Shown here: one piece after another, positions 36,464-44,510 of the stretch
Layout: each line of letters starts with the position of its first letter
Numbering within the stretch: the stretch's first letter is position 1
NCBI RefSeq assembly: GCF_030818655.1
Contig: NZ_JAUTAN010000001.1
Location: 3,038,001 to 3,102,000 of the forward strand
Length of the DNA stretch: 64,000 nucleotides
Direction: 5' to 3'
DNA from: Nocardioides zeae
GTDB taxonomy: Bacteria > Actinomycetota > Actinomycetes > Propionibacteriales > Nocardioidaceae
Translations under genes and position numbers: made by a program
The notes under the pieces: generated by a model
The model's input: only the letters and a program-made list of their open reading frames with translations
Told to the model about the DNA's origin: nothing
Databases searched by the model: none

Positions 36464-37131
36464 CCGGCGGACCGACCGAGCAGGCGCTCGTGCTCGGCGG
36501 AGCCGACCGCCACCCGCTCGACCGTGACGATGCACCGGTGCGTCGTGAGCTCGGCGCAGGCGACGCCGAAGCCCGCGACCGCCGCGGTGGCCTCGCCGGC
36601 CGCGCCGACGACGACGCGGGCGACGGACTCCGCGGGGGCGAGCAGCACCTCGCTGCCCGGGAGGTGCTCGGCCGCGACGAGGGAGACGGTGCGCAGGTCC
36701 TCCGCGAGCGAGCCGCCGGCGCCCTCGAGCCGGACCGTCACGACCTCGACCGTGCGGGTGCGCCGGCGGGCGCGACCCGGGGCGCCGGGCGGGACCGTCG
36801 GGTCACCGGTCGCACGGACGCCGAGGAAGGTGTCCGACCAGGCCAGGGCGGACTGCTCCACGAGCGCGCTGACCTCGTCGGCCGTCCAGGCGGGGCCGAG
36901 GAGGTCGACCACCTGCTCCAGGTCGTGGAGCAGCCGACGCAGGTCGTCACCGCGCCGGGCGTAGTCGTGGGCCACCCGCCGCAGCGCGTCCTCGTCGAGG
37001 GCCCCCTCGGTGCCGTCCGGCCACAGCTCACCGACGAGGAGGGCGAGCGCCGCCGCCGGGGGCGCGCCACGACGTCCGCGGAGCCTCGGGCGAGGGAGCG
37101 GACCGGAGCGGCCGTGCGGGCGGTCGGTCAT
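36460..37131 (-). CDS. hypothetical protein paralogous to its downstream neighbour (223 aa)
   Basis: Starts at ATG 37131. A basic N-terminus precedes a helical part (RRVAHDYARRGDDLRRLLHD, then LEQVVDLLG) and the SALAWSD motif. Two alpha/beta stretches follow (VEVVTVRLEGAGGSLAEDLR and PGSEVLLAPAESVARVVVGA). The order of parts matches the next gene. The C-terminal half could be a distant relative of nucleotidyl-cyclase folds; this is an inference from hydrophobic patterns only. The gene diverges from a sigma-factor gene (66-base gap). Confidence 0.65.
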   Translation of the reverse strand: MTDRPHGRSGPLPRPRLRGRRGAPPAAALALLVGELWPDGTEGALDEDALRRVAHDYARRGDDLRRLLHDLEQVVDLLGPAWTADEVSALVEQSALAWSDTFLGVRATGDPTVPPGAPGRARRRTRTVEVVTVRLEGAGGSLAEDLRTVSLVAAEHLPGSEVLLAPAESVARVVVGAAGEATAAVAGFGVACAELTTHRCIVTVERVAVGSAEHERLLGRSAG

Positions 37132-37197
37132 GGGCGGGGGTCATCCTAGGGCGGTTCCGGGGGCGGGCAGGGGCTGCCCGCACTAAAGTGTGAGCCC

Positions 37198-37962
37198 GTG
37201 CCCACCCCGCTGCCCGCCCTCGACGCCACGGCGCGGCTCGTCGAGCTGGCCTCGGACGCCGACCTGCTGGAGCAGGCCCGGGCGGGTGCGGCGGACCCGG
37301 AGGCCGTCGCGGCGACGGCCGAGCTCTACCGGCGCCACCGCGACGTGGCCCTCCGTCTCGCTGGCCGGCTGTGCGACGAGCGCGACGTCGAGGACGTCGT
37401 GGCCGACGCCTTCGCCCGGGTGCTCGCCCAGCTCGCGTCGGGCGGCGGACCGCGCAGCTCCTTCCGGGCCTACCTCCTCACCGCGGTGCGGCACGCCCAC
37501 GTCGACCACGTGCGTCGCGATGCGCCGCTCGTCTGGACGGACGACCCGGCGTCGACCGCGGCCGTCCCCGACGAGACCGACCGCCGCGAGGAGTCTCGCC
37601 TGCTGAGCCGGGTGCTCCGCCAGCTGCCGGACCGCTGGCAGCTCGTGCTCTGGTGGACCCTCGTCGAGCGACGCTCCCTCGACGACGTCGGCGCGCGGCT
37701 CGACCTCAGCCCGAACGCGGCGGCAGCCCTCGCCTTCCGGGCGCGGGAGGGCCTCCGCCTGGCGTACGTCGCGGAGCACGTCGCCCACGCCGCCGACCCG
37801 CGCTGCGCGCCGTGGCGCGACCGGTTGGCGAGCCTCCACCTCGGGCGCCTCACCGACGCGCAGGCCGACGACGTCCGCGGGCACCTCGCGGGCTGCGGGG
37901 GATGCGCCGCGACGTACGACGAGCTGCGGCGGCTGCGGCCGGCGTCGCTGGTGGCGGCCTGA
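37198..37962 (+). CDS. sigma-70 family (ECF-like) factor with C-terminal zinc finger
   Basis: 254 residues starting at GTG 37198. Sigma region 2: AELYRRHRDVALRLAGRLCD, then DVEDVVADAFARVLAQL and SFRAYLLTAVRHAHVDHVRR. Region 4: LLSRVLRQLPDRWQLVLWWT, then SLDDVGARLDLSPNAAAALA. A C-terminal extension ends in a zinc-finger-like HLAGCGGCAATYDEL (HxxxCxxC), normally part of anti-sigma proteins, so regulator and sigma seem fused. It has no membrane segment. It is clearly related to the larger fusion protein at 44511. The next gene downstream encodes the GyrA-like small protein. Confidence 0.85.
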   Translation: MPTPLPALDATARLVELASDADLLEQARAGAADPEAVAATAELYRRHRDVALRLAGRLCDERDVEDVVADAFARVLAQLASGGGPRSSFRAYLLTAVRHAHVDHVRRDAPLVWTDDPASTAAVPDETDRREESRLLSRVLRQLPDRWQLVLWWTLVERRSLDDVGARLDLSPNAAAALAFRAREGLRLAYVAEHVAHAADPRCAPWRDRLASLHLGRLTDAQADDVRGHLAGCGGCAATYDELRRLRPASLVAA

Positions 37963-38159
37963 GCGGAGCCGGGCCGCGTTGAGGCGGGGCGACCGGAGTG
38001 GAGGGGGGCGGAACTGTGCGGGTACGACGCGTCCCGGCTCGTGCGACCCGCACCAACGTCCCCGTTCGCGACGACCCACGGCCCGCTGTCGGTCGTCGAG
38101 AGCCCGCGCACGTTGCCCGACCAGTCACGGCACCCGCCGACGCCACCGAGGAGGCTCCC

Positions 38160-38450
38160 TTGGCCAGACCCGACAGCCCGCACGGCCCGACGCCCGAGGA
38201 GCTCGCGAGGCAGCGCGAGTACCTGCGGGCCCTGCTGCTCGCGTTCGAGCGGTCGGAGACCCTGCTCAGCGACATCTACGCCTGCGAGACTGCCCGTGAC
38301 GCCGAGGCCCTGGTGAGCGAACAGCTCGGTCTGGACGAGGACGCGGCGTCCTTCGTGCTCGCCATGCAGCTGCGCCGCTTCCCGCGGCAGGAACGTCAGA
38401 AGATCCAGGCGAGGCTCGATGCGTCGGAGGACGGTGGAGGCGGAGCGTGA
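38160..38450 (+). CDS. small protein resembling the GyrA coiled-coil region (96 aa)
   Basis: Start TTG 38160 follows GAGGAGG with a five-base spacer, better than the GTG/ATG candidates further up the frame. The product (ARPDSPHGPTPEELARQREY, LRALLLAFERSETLLSDIYA, EQLGLDEDAASFVLAMQLRR, FPRQERQKIQARLD) resembles the DNA gyrase A segment in which LLIALDNIDEVI..., a helix of the type F-L-x-E-x-Q-A, and ILDMQLRRLTGLERDKI occur. It is too short to cleave DNA and lacks the catalytic Tyr. It may be a free-standing relic or a gyrase-binding partner. It lies 197 bases after the sigma/zinc-finger gene. Confidence 0.7.
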   Translation: MARPDSPHGPTPEELARQREYLRALLLAFERSETLLSDIYACETARDAEALVSEQLGLDEDAASFVLAMQLRRFPRQERQKIQARLDASEDGGGGA

Positions 38451-38513
38451 TCCCGTCCGTCCGGACCACGCCCGGTCGGTTCAGCACCACGACGCGTTCC
38501 CCACCGACCGCGG

Positions 38514-38568
38514 AAAGGGTCACGAACGACCGCCGATCCGCCTCGCTGGCTGTCGTCCTTGACCCTTT
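38514..38568. terminator. long imperfect hairpin between convergent genes
   Basis: Arms 38514-38530 and 38552-38568 (AAAGGGTCACGAACGAC, 15 of 17 bases paired), loop of 21 bases. It lies between the GyrA-like gene (plus) and the sortase gene (minus), fitting a bidirectional terminator. Confidence 0.55.
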
Positions 38569-38591
38569 GAGCGCGACCCGGCCCGAGCCCC

Positions 38592-39236
38592 TCAGCGGGG
38601 CGCTTCGTCGACCAGCTCCGCGAACGCCACGAGCCGCTGGTCGGTGTGGAACAGCTCCGCGCAGGTCGTGAGGGTGAGAAGGCGTGCGTCCGGTGCCGTA
38701 TCGGGCCCCACGCCCTCGGGGTCCGGGTTCTCCGGCGCGGGGTCCACGACCCACGTCGCCGTGAACGGCACCTCGAGCGCGTCGCCGGCCGTGAGGAGCC
38801 GGTAGGTGTAGGTCGTCGTGCGGGTGTCCACCAGCACGAGGTCCCCGACCTCCAGCTCGGTCATCCGGCGCAACGGCTCGCCGTGGGTGATGCGGTGGCC
38901 GGCCACGGCGAGGTTGCCGACCTCGCCGGGGCGGGCGCTGCCCTCGAAGTGCCCGAGCCCGGCGGCGAGCACGTCGTCGCCGGTGCCGGCGAGGAGCGGC
39001 ACCGCGTAGTCGTCGCCGAAGCGCGGGACCCGCACGATCGCGAGGGCGTCCCCGATGTCGGTGCGGGCGGTGTCCTCGCCGTCGTCCCAGGCGTCCTCCA
39101 GCGCGGCCACGCCCTCGTCGTGGCGCCGCTCGGCGAGCAGGGTGGTGCCCCAGAGCTGCCACGCGACGTACCCGAGCACCCCGAGGCCCGCCACGACGAG
39201 CAGGAGCCCGGTCGCGGTCAGGACCCGTCGGCTCAT
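38592..39236 (-). CDS. class E/F-type sortase
   Basis: 214 residues. The N-terminal membrane anchor is LTATGLLLVVAGLGVLGYVA. The catalytic core has NLAVAGHRITHGEPL (His), TLTTCAELFHTDQRLVAF (the TLxTC Cys, followed by the Arg), and a beta-barrel between. This is a transpeptidase that joins LPXTG-type proteins to the cell wall. ATG 39236 overlaps the lipoprotein stop (ATGA). Its certain partner by context is the LPDTG protein two genes upstream in the same operon. Confidence 0.93.
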   Translation of the reverse strand: MSRRVLTATGLLLVVAGLGVLGYVAWQLWGTTLLAERRHDEGVAALEDAWDDGEDTARTDIGDALAIVRVPRFGDDYAVPLLAGTGDDVLAAGLGHFEGSARPGEVGNLAVAGHRITHGEPLRRMTELEVGDLVLVDTRTTTYTYRLLTAGDALEVPFTATWVVDPAPENPDPEGVGPDTAPDARLLTLTTCAELFHTDQRLVAFAELVDEAPR

Positions 39237-39697
39237 CCCGCCACCGGTGCTCGGCGCACGTTGACGGTGCACGCAGTGGCACCGGAGGGCACCTCGGCGG
39301 TGACCTCGACGGAGCGCGCGGCGCCGGGGGCGAGGTCCTCCACCGTGGCGACGCCGCGGGCCACGACGTCGGAGGTCGCGGTGGTCCAGCTGACGACGAC
39401 CACGTAGTCCGCGGCCGCGTCGCCGCTGTTCGTCAGCTCGCCCGCGACGGCCTGCACGCCCGCCGCGGCGTCGCACTCCGCCGCGGCGAGGTCGCCCCGG
39501 GCGCCCGTGCCTCCCTCCAGCACGGGCGCGGTCGGCAGGTCGGCCGGGGAGACCCGGCCCTCGTCGAGGCTGGGGTCCGTCGACGAGGGCCGGGGGTTCG
39601 AGAGCTCGGACCGGGCCCCCTCGTCCCCGCCGCTGCACGCGGCGGGGACGAGGAGGAGCACCGGCACGAGGGCCGCCGTCAGGAGACGACGGGTCAC
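39233..39697 (-). CDS. lipoprotein (154 aa)
   Basis: Start GTG 39697 overlaps the giant surface-protein gene's stop (GTGA, 39694-39697). A signal peptide (RRLLTAALVPVLLLV) ends in the lipobox VPAAC. The mature part has an acidic/Ser-Pro linker and a beta domain (DAAAGVQAVAGELTNSGDAA, then YVVVVSWTTATSDVVARGVA) with two Cys. It resembles small FxLYD-type extracytoplasmic modules. It is probably membrane-bound on the outer face and works together with the sortase and the surface protein. Confidence 0.85.
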   Translation of the reverse strand: MTRRLLTAALVPVLLLVPAACSGGDEGARSELSNPRPSSTDPSLDEGRVSPADLPTAPVLEGGTGARGDLAAAECDAAAGVQAVAGELTNSGDAAADYVVVVSWTTATSDVVARGVATVEDLAPGAARSVEVTAEVPSGATACTVNVRRAPVAG

Positions 39698-42600
39698 GCG
39701 GTCCGCCGACGACGACCGCGCCAGACCAGCGCGGCACCGGCGCCGAGGAGCAGCGCCGCGAGGCCGAGCAGGCCGGCCGCCGGACCGCCCGTGTCGGGCA
39801 GGGCCGGACCCGACGGCGCGGGCTTCACCGGCGGGGCCGGCGTGGACGCGACCGGGGTGGTCGTGTCCGACGGCGGCGAGACCACCGGCGGCACCGTGTC
39901 GCACCCGGCGGGGGTGCACCCGCCGGCCGTCGCACGGTTGACGATCGGGCCGCCCGCGACGTCCGCCGCGGTGACCTCGTAGTCCGCCTCGCAGGTGGTG
40001 CTCTCCCCCGGCGCGAGGGTCGTCTCGCGGCAGGAGATCTCCACGTCGGCGTCGGCCAGCATCGGGTCGTCGATGGTGATCGACGCGATCGTCACGGCGC
40101 CCGTGTTGGTGACGTCGAACCGGTAGGTGATGGTGTCGCCCACCTGCGCGGGCCCGCCGCCGGCCACGGCGTTGGACTTCACGAGCCCGAGGGTCGCGGT
40201 CGTCTCCGTCGGGGTGTCCGTCGTCGACGGCGGCGACTCCACCGGGTCGTCGTCGCCACCGACCGGCGTACCGGTCGCGGTGGCCGAGTTGTGCACGGTG
40301 CCGGCGTCGACGTCGGCCTGGGTGACGACGTACGGCTCGTCGACGACGCAGAACACGGTGTCGCCGGCGCGCACGGTCGTCGCCTCGCAGGTGACGGTGC
40401 CGACCTTCGGGTCGTCCACGACGACGTCGACGAGCGTGACGTTGCCGGTGTTGGTGATCTCGAAGCCGTACCAGATCTCCTCCCCCAGGTCGGCCACGCC
40501 GTCCTGGTCGAGGTCCTCGAGCTCGGCGAGCTTGACGATCGCCAGCCCGGGCACGGCCTCGATCGGCGTGGAGGTCGAGTCGGGGTCCGAGCCGACGGGG
40601 TCACCGTCGGGGTCGCTCGCCCCCGCGGTCGCGGTGTTGTCCACCGAGCCCGCGTCGACGTCGTCACGCGTGATCTCGTACGGCGCCGCCGTGCAGGTCA
40701 CCGACGCGCCCGGCACCAGCACGCCCGCCGGGCAGCTCAGCCCACCCAGCATCGGGTCGCTGATCGCCACCGCGGTCAGCGGCACGTTGCCGGTGTTGGT
40801 CACGACGAACGTGTAGGCGATCGTGTCGCCCGCGTCCGTGGTCCCCGACGAGTTCACGTCGACCGGCGTGCCCGCCTGCTTGTCCAGCGCCAGGCCCGGC
40901 GCCGGGGTGTCCACCGGCGTCGTCGTCGCGTCCTCGTTCGACTCGACCGCATCGCCGTCCGGATCCTCGCCCGCGGCGGTGGCCACGTTCACCACGGCGC
41001 CCGCGACCTCGTCCGCCTCGGTCACCACGTACGGCGCGTCGGCGGCGCACTCCGTCGACGCACCCGGCGCCAGGCTCGTGACCTCGCAGGTCACGGCGCC
41101 CGCCAGCGGGTCCACGACGCGCACGTCGGAGACCGGCACGTTGCCGTCGTTGGTGACGGTGAACGTGAAGGCGATCGTGTCGCCCGCGTCGGTGATGCCC
41201 GAGCCGTTGACGTCCACCGGCGTGCCCGCGAACTTGTCGAGGGTCAGCACGGGGGCCGGCGTCGCGACCGGGGTGTTGGTCGAGTCCGGGTCGCTGGTGA
41301 CGGGGTCGCCGTCGGGGTCCTCACCAGCGGCCGTGGCCGTGTTGCTGACGACCGCCGCGGTCTCGTCGGCGTCGGTCACGACGTACGGCGCGTCCGCGGC
41401 GCACTCGGTCGACGCACCCGGCGCCAGGCTCGTCGCCTCACAGGTCACGGCGCCGACGAGCGGGTCGGAGACCGCCACGCCGGTGACCGGGACGTTGCCC
41501 GCATTGGTCACGGTGAAGGTGAACGCGATGGTGTCGCCCGCGTCCGTGATGCCCGAGCCGTTGACGTCCACCGGCGTGCCGGCGCGCTTCTCCAGCACCA
41601 GGGCCGGGGCCGGGCGCTCGACCGGCGTGGTCGTCGTGTCCTCGTTCGAGACGACGTCCTCGTCGTACGGGTCGCTGCCCACCGCCGTCGCCACGTTCGT
41701 GACGGCGCCGGCGAGCTCGTTGGCCTCGGTGACGACGTAGGGCTCGTCGGCCGCGCAGTCGGTCGCCTCGCCCGGCGCCAGGCTTGTCGCCTCGCAGGTC
41801 ACGGCACCGACGAGGGGGTCCTGCACGCGCACGGCGTCGACCGGGACGTTGCCCGTGTTGGTCACCGTGAACGTGAACGCGATCGTGTCGCCCGCGTCGG
41901 TGATGCCCGAGCCGTTGACGTCCACCGGCGTCCCCGCGAACTTCTCGAGCGTGAGCGCGGGCTCGGGGAGGTCGGTCGGCGTGGAGGTCGAGTCGGGGTC
42001 CGAGCCGACGGGGTCGCCGTCGGGGTCGCTCGCCCCCGCGGTCGCGGTGTTGTCCACCGAGCCCGCGTCGACGTCGTCGCGCGTGATCTCGTACGGCGCG
42101 GCCGTGCACGTCACCGACGCGCCGGGCGCCAGCACGCCCGCCGGGCAGCTCAGCCCGGTCAGCATCGGGTCGCTGATCGCCACCGCGGTCAGCGGCACGT
42201 TGCCGGCGTTGGTCACGACGAACGTGTAGGCGATCGTGTCGCCCGCATCGGTCAGGCCCGAGCCGTTGACGTCGACGGGCGTGCCCGCCTGCTTGTCGAG
42301 CGCCAGGCCCGGCGCCGGGGTGTCCACCGGCGTGGTCGTGGAGTCCTCGTCCGAGGCGACGGGGTCGCCCGAGGGGTCCTCGCCGGCGGCCGTCGCCACG
42401 TTCACGACGGCACCCGCGACCTCGTCCGCCTCCGTCACGACGTAGGCCTCGTCGGCCACGCACTCCGCGTCCTCACCGGGCTCCAGGCTCGTCACGTCGC
42501 AGGTCACCGCCCCGACGAGCGGGTCGGAGACCGCGATGTCGGTGACCGGCACGTTGCCCGTGTTCGTCACCGTGAAGGTGTAGGCGATCGTGTCCCCCGC

Positions 42601-44265
42601 GTCGGTGAGGCCCGAGCCGTTGACGTCCACCGGCGTGCCGGCGCGCTTCTCCAGCGTGAGCGCGGCGTCGTGGTCGATCGGGGTGCTCGTGGTGTCGTCG
42701 TCCGTGACGTCCGGGTCACCGGGCACGCCGGTGTTGCCGGAGGCGACGGCCGTGTTGTCGACGACGCCGGCGGTCACGTCCGCCTGGGTGAGCACGTACG
42801 GCGCGGCCGTGCACGTCACGTCGTCGCCGGGCGCGAGCGGCCCGGGCGGGCAGGTGACGGCACCGACCTTCGGGTCGGAGACCGCGACGGTCGCGAGCGG
42901 CACGGGGCCGGTGTTGGTGACGACGAAGCTGTAGGTGATGGTCGATCCGGCGGTGCTCCCCGTCGGGGTGCCCGCGATCTTGTCGAGCTCGAGCGACGGG
43001 CGCTTCGCCTCGTTGGTGAAGGTGCACAGGGCCGCGACGCCGGCGGCGCCGCCGTTGGGCATCGTGAACGTGCCGGTCGTGCCCGTGCCGCTGGCGATCG
43101 TGCCGCCGGTGTTCTCGTCGACGCAGGCCCAGGCCGCGTCGTACCGGCTCGCGAGGGTGCCGTTGCCGCTCTCGCTGACGGTGTACGTCGTGCCCGTGAG
43201 CCCGAAGACGGGGCCGGCGGTCTCGGCCGGCGTGTCCTGCCGGCCGGAGTCGCCGCCCGTCGTCGTCGCCGTGTTGCCGCTGGTGATGCCGCCGCCCGTG
43301 ACAGTCAGCGTCGCCTGGTCACCCGGCACGGCGCGGCCGTCCGGGAAGTCCTTCTGCACGCGGATCGTGTTCGGCGAGGCGCAGGACGCGAGGTCCACCG
43401 AGCCCGACTGGGCCAGCGGGGACGTCGAGAGCACCTCGCCCGTCGAGGGGTTGACCTCGAACAGCTGGTTGCCGCTGGCCAGGTAGAGCAGGCCCGTGCC
43501 CGCGAACGCGATGCCGTTGATGGCCTGGTTCGACGCGGTCGTGATGTCGGTGATCTGGCGGCCGGTGACCGTGATCGCGGGGCCGCTCGTCGGGATCTCC
43601 TGGTCGATGACCGTGACGACGTTGCTGCCGCTGGCGCCACCGACGACGTACATGCGGCCCTGCTGGTCGAAGACCCAGTCGCCGTTGCCGCCGCCGGTCG
43701 GGATGGTGCCGCTCGCGACGAGACCGATGGAGGTGTTGGTCGTCGTGTCGAACCCGTAGACCTGCACGGTCGAGCCGTTGAAGCCGCCGTAGTAGTAGAA
43801 GCCGTTGAGCGGGTTCACCGCGCCGTGGGTCACGGGGGTGTTGCTCGCCCCGGCCCCGAGGGCCGTCGTGGTGCCGGTGGCCCGGTCGTGGCGGTAGATG
43901 GTGCGCCCGGTGCCCTGGGCCGCCGGCAGCACGCCGAACGCCTGGCTGCCGTCGTCCGCGATGCCGAGCCCGTTGAGGCTGCCGCTCGCGCCGATGTCGA
44001 AGGTGCCGACGCTGGTCTGGCTGCCGTCGTCCCCGAGCGCCCAGATGTTGCGGGGCGATGCCCCCTGGATGGAGTAGACCGTGCCGCAGTCGAGCGCCGG
44101 AGCGGCGGCCGCGGGCGCGGCGGCCAGCGACAGGGTCACCCCCGCGAGCCCCGACGCCACCACGACCGTGGCCGCCGCCTGCGCGAACCACCGCCGCGTC
44201 CTGCTCGTGCCGGAACGACCGGCTCCCCCTCGTGTGCCCCCACGCACACGCACGTGCTCGCTCAA
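39694..44265 (-). CDS. giant LPXTG surface protein with DUF11/DUF7507-like repeats
   Basis: About 1523 residues; start chosen at TTG 44265 (GGGGA six bases before), though GTG 44277 is possible. A signal peptide (AAATVVVASGLAGVTLSLAA) precedes a propeller-like DUF6923 region (CGTVYSIQGASPRNIWALG...). A SpaA/transthyretin-like module (IRVQKDFPDGRAVPGDQATL) follows. About nine repeats of some 118 residues come next, each starting like LEKRAGTPVDVNGSG and containing VTNTGNVPVT and SDPLVGAVTC. The end is a sortase signal: LPDTG, a hydrophobic helix and a basic tail. It is presumably displayed on the wall by the sortase of the operon. Confidence 0.92.
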   Translation of the reverse strand: MSEHVRVRGGTRGGAGRSGTSRTRRWFAQAAATVVVASGLAGVTLSLAAAPAAAAPALDCGTVYSIQGASPRNIWALGDDGSQTSVGTFDIGASGSLNGLGIADDGSQAFGVLPAAQGTGRTIYRHDRATGTTTALGAGASNTPVTHGAVNPLNGFYYYGGFNGSTVQVYGFDTTTNTSIGLVASGTIPTGGGNGDWVFDQQGRMYVVGGASGSNVVTVIDQEIPTSGPAITVTGRQITDITTASNQAINGIAFAGTGLLYLASGNQLFEVNPSTGEVLSTSPLAQSGSVDLASCASPNTIRVQKDFPDGRAVPGDQATLTVTGGGITSGNTATTTGGDSGRQDTPAETAGPVFGLTGTTYTVSESGNGTLASRYDAAWACVDENTGGTIASGTGTTGTFTMPNGGAAGVAALCTFTNEAKRPSLELDKIAGTPTGSTAGSTITYSFVVTNTGPVPLATVAVSDPKVGAVTCPPGPLAPGDDVTCTAAPYVLTQADVTAGVVDNTAVASGNTGVPGDPDVTDDDTTSTPIDHDAALTLEKRAGTPVDVNGSGLTDAGDTIAYTFTVTNTGNVPVTDIAVSDPLVGAVTCDVTSLEPGEDAECVADEAYVVTEADEVAGAVVNVATAAGEDPSGDPVASDEDSTTTPVDTPAPGLALDKQAGTPVDVNGSGLTDAGDTIAYTFVVTNAGNVPLTAVAISDPMLTGLSCPAGVLAPGASVTCTAAPYEITRDDVDAGSVDNTATAGASDPDGDPVGSDPDSTSTPTDLPEPALTLEKFAGTPVDVNGSGITDAGDTIAFTFTVTNTGNVPVDAVRVQDPLVGAVTCEATSLAPGEATDCAADEPYVVTEANELAGAVTNVATAVGSDPYDEDVVSNEDTTTTPVERPAPALVLEKRAGTPVDVNGSGITDAGDTIAFTFTVTNAGNVPVTGVAVSDPLVGAVTCEATSLAPGASTECAADAPYVVTDADETAAVVSNTATAAGEDPDGDPVTSDPDSTNTPVATPAPVLTLDKFAGTPVDVNGSGITDAGDTIAFTFTVTNDGNVPVSDVRVVDPLAGAVTCEVTSLAPGASTECAADAPYVVTEADEVAGAVVNVATAAGEDPDGDAVESNEDATTTPVDTPAPGLALDKQAGTPVDVNSSGTTDAGDTIAYTFVVTNTGNVPLTAVAISDPMLGGLSCPAGVLVPGASVTCTAAPYEITRDDVDAGSVDNTATAGASDPDGDPVGSDPDSTSTPIEAVPGLAIVKLAELEDLDQDGVADLGEEIWYGFEITNTGNVTLVDVVVDDPKVGTVTCEATTVRAGDTVFCVVDEPYVVTQADVDAGTVHNSATATGTPVGGDDDPVESPPSTTDTPTETTATLGLVKSNAVAGGGPAQVGDTITYRFDVTNTGAVTIASITIDDPMLADADVEISCRETTLAPGESTTCEADYEVTAADVAGGPIVNRATAGGCTPAGCDTVPPVVSPPSDTTTPVASTPAPPVKPAPSGPALPDTGGPAAGLLGLAALLLGAGAALVWRGRRRRTA
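40571..40920. repeat. long direct repeat inside the surface-protein gene, copy A
   Basis: About 350 bases here are roughly 95 percent identical to 41984-42333, an offset of 1413 bases (471 codons, about four protein repeats). This indicates recent in-frame duplication or gene conversion among the repeat modules. Confidence 0.8.
41984..42333. repeat. long direct repeat inside the surface-protein gene, copy B
   Basis: Partner of the repeat at 40571-40920; differences are mostly single third-position bases. Recombination between the copies would delete or add about four complete modules without a frameshift. Confidence 0.8.
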
Positions 44266-44510
44266 CGCATTCCCCACATCGTCGTCGGACCACGGCCGTT
44301 CGACCGCGGGAAGAGGACGGGGCGGGGACGGGTTCCTTACGCGACTCTCGAAGGAATTCCAGGTGGTCTGGATCACCTCCGATCCCGGGAGCGCGATGAC
44401 CTAGGATCCGCCGCACGGGGGACGCCTCGTCCAGTCGCGGCGAGGCAGCACAGCGCGCGTCGGGACGACGTCGCGCGCCGTCACGTCCCGTCGACGACAC
44501 CGCGACCAGG

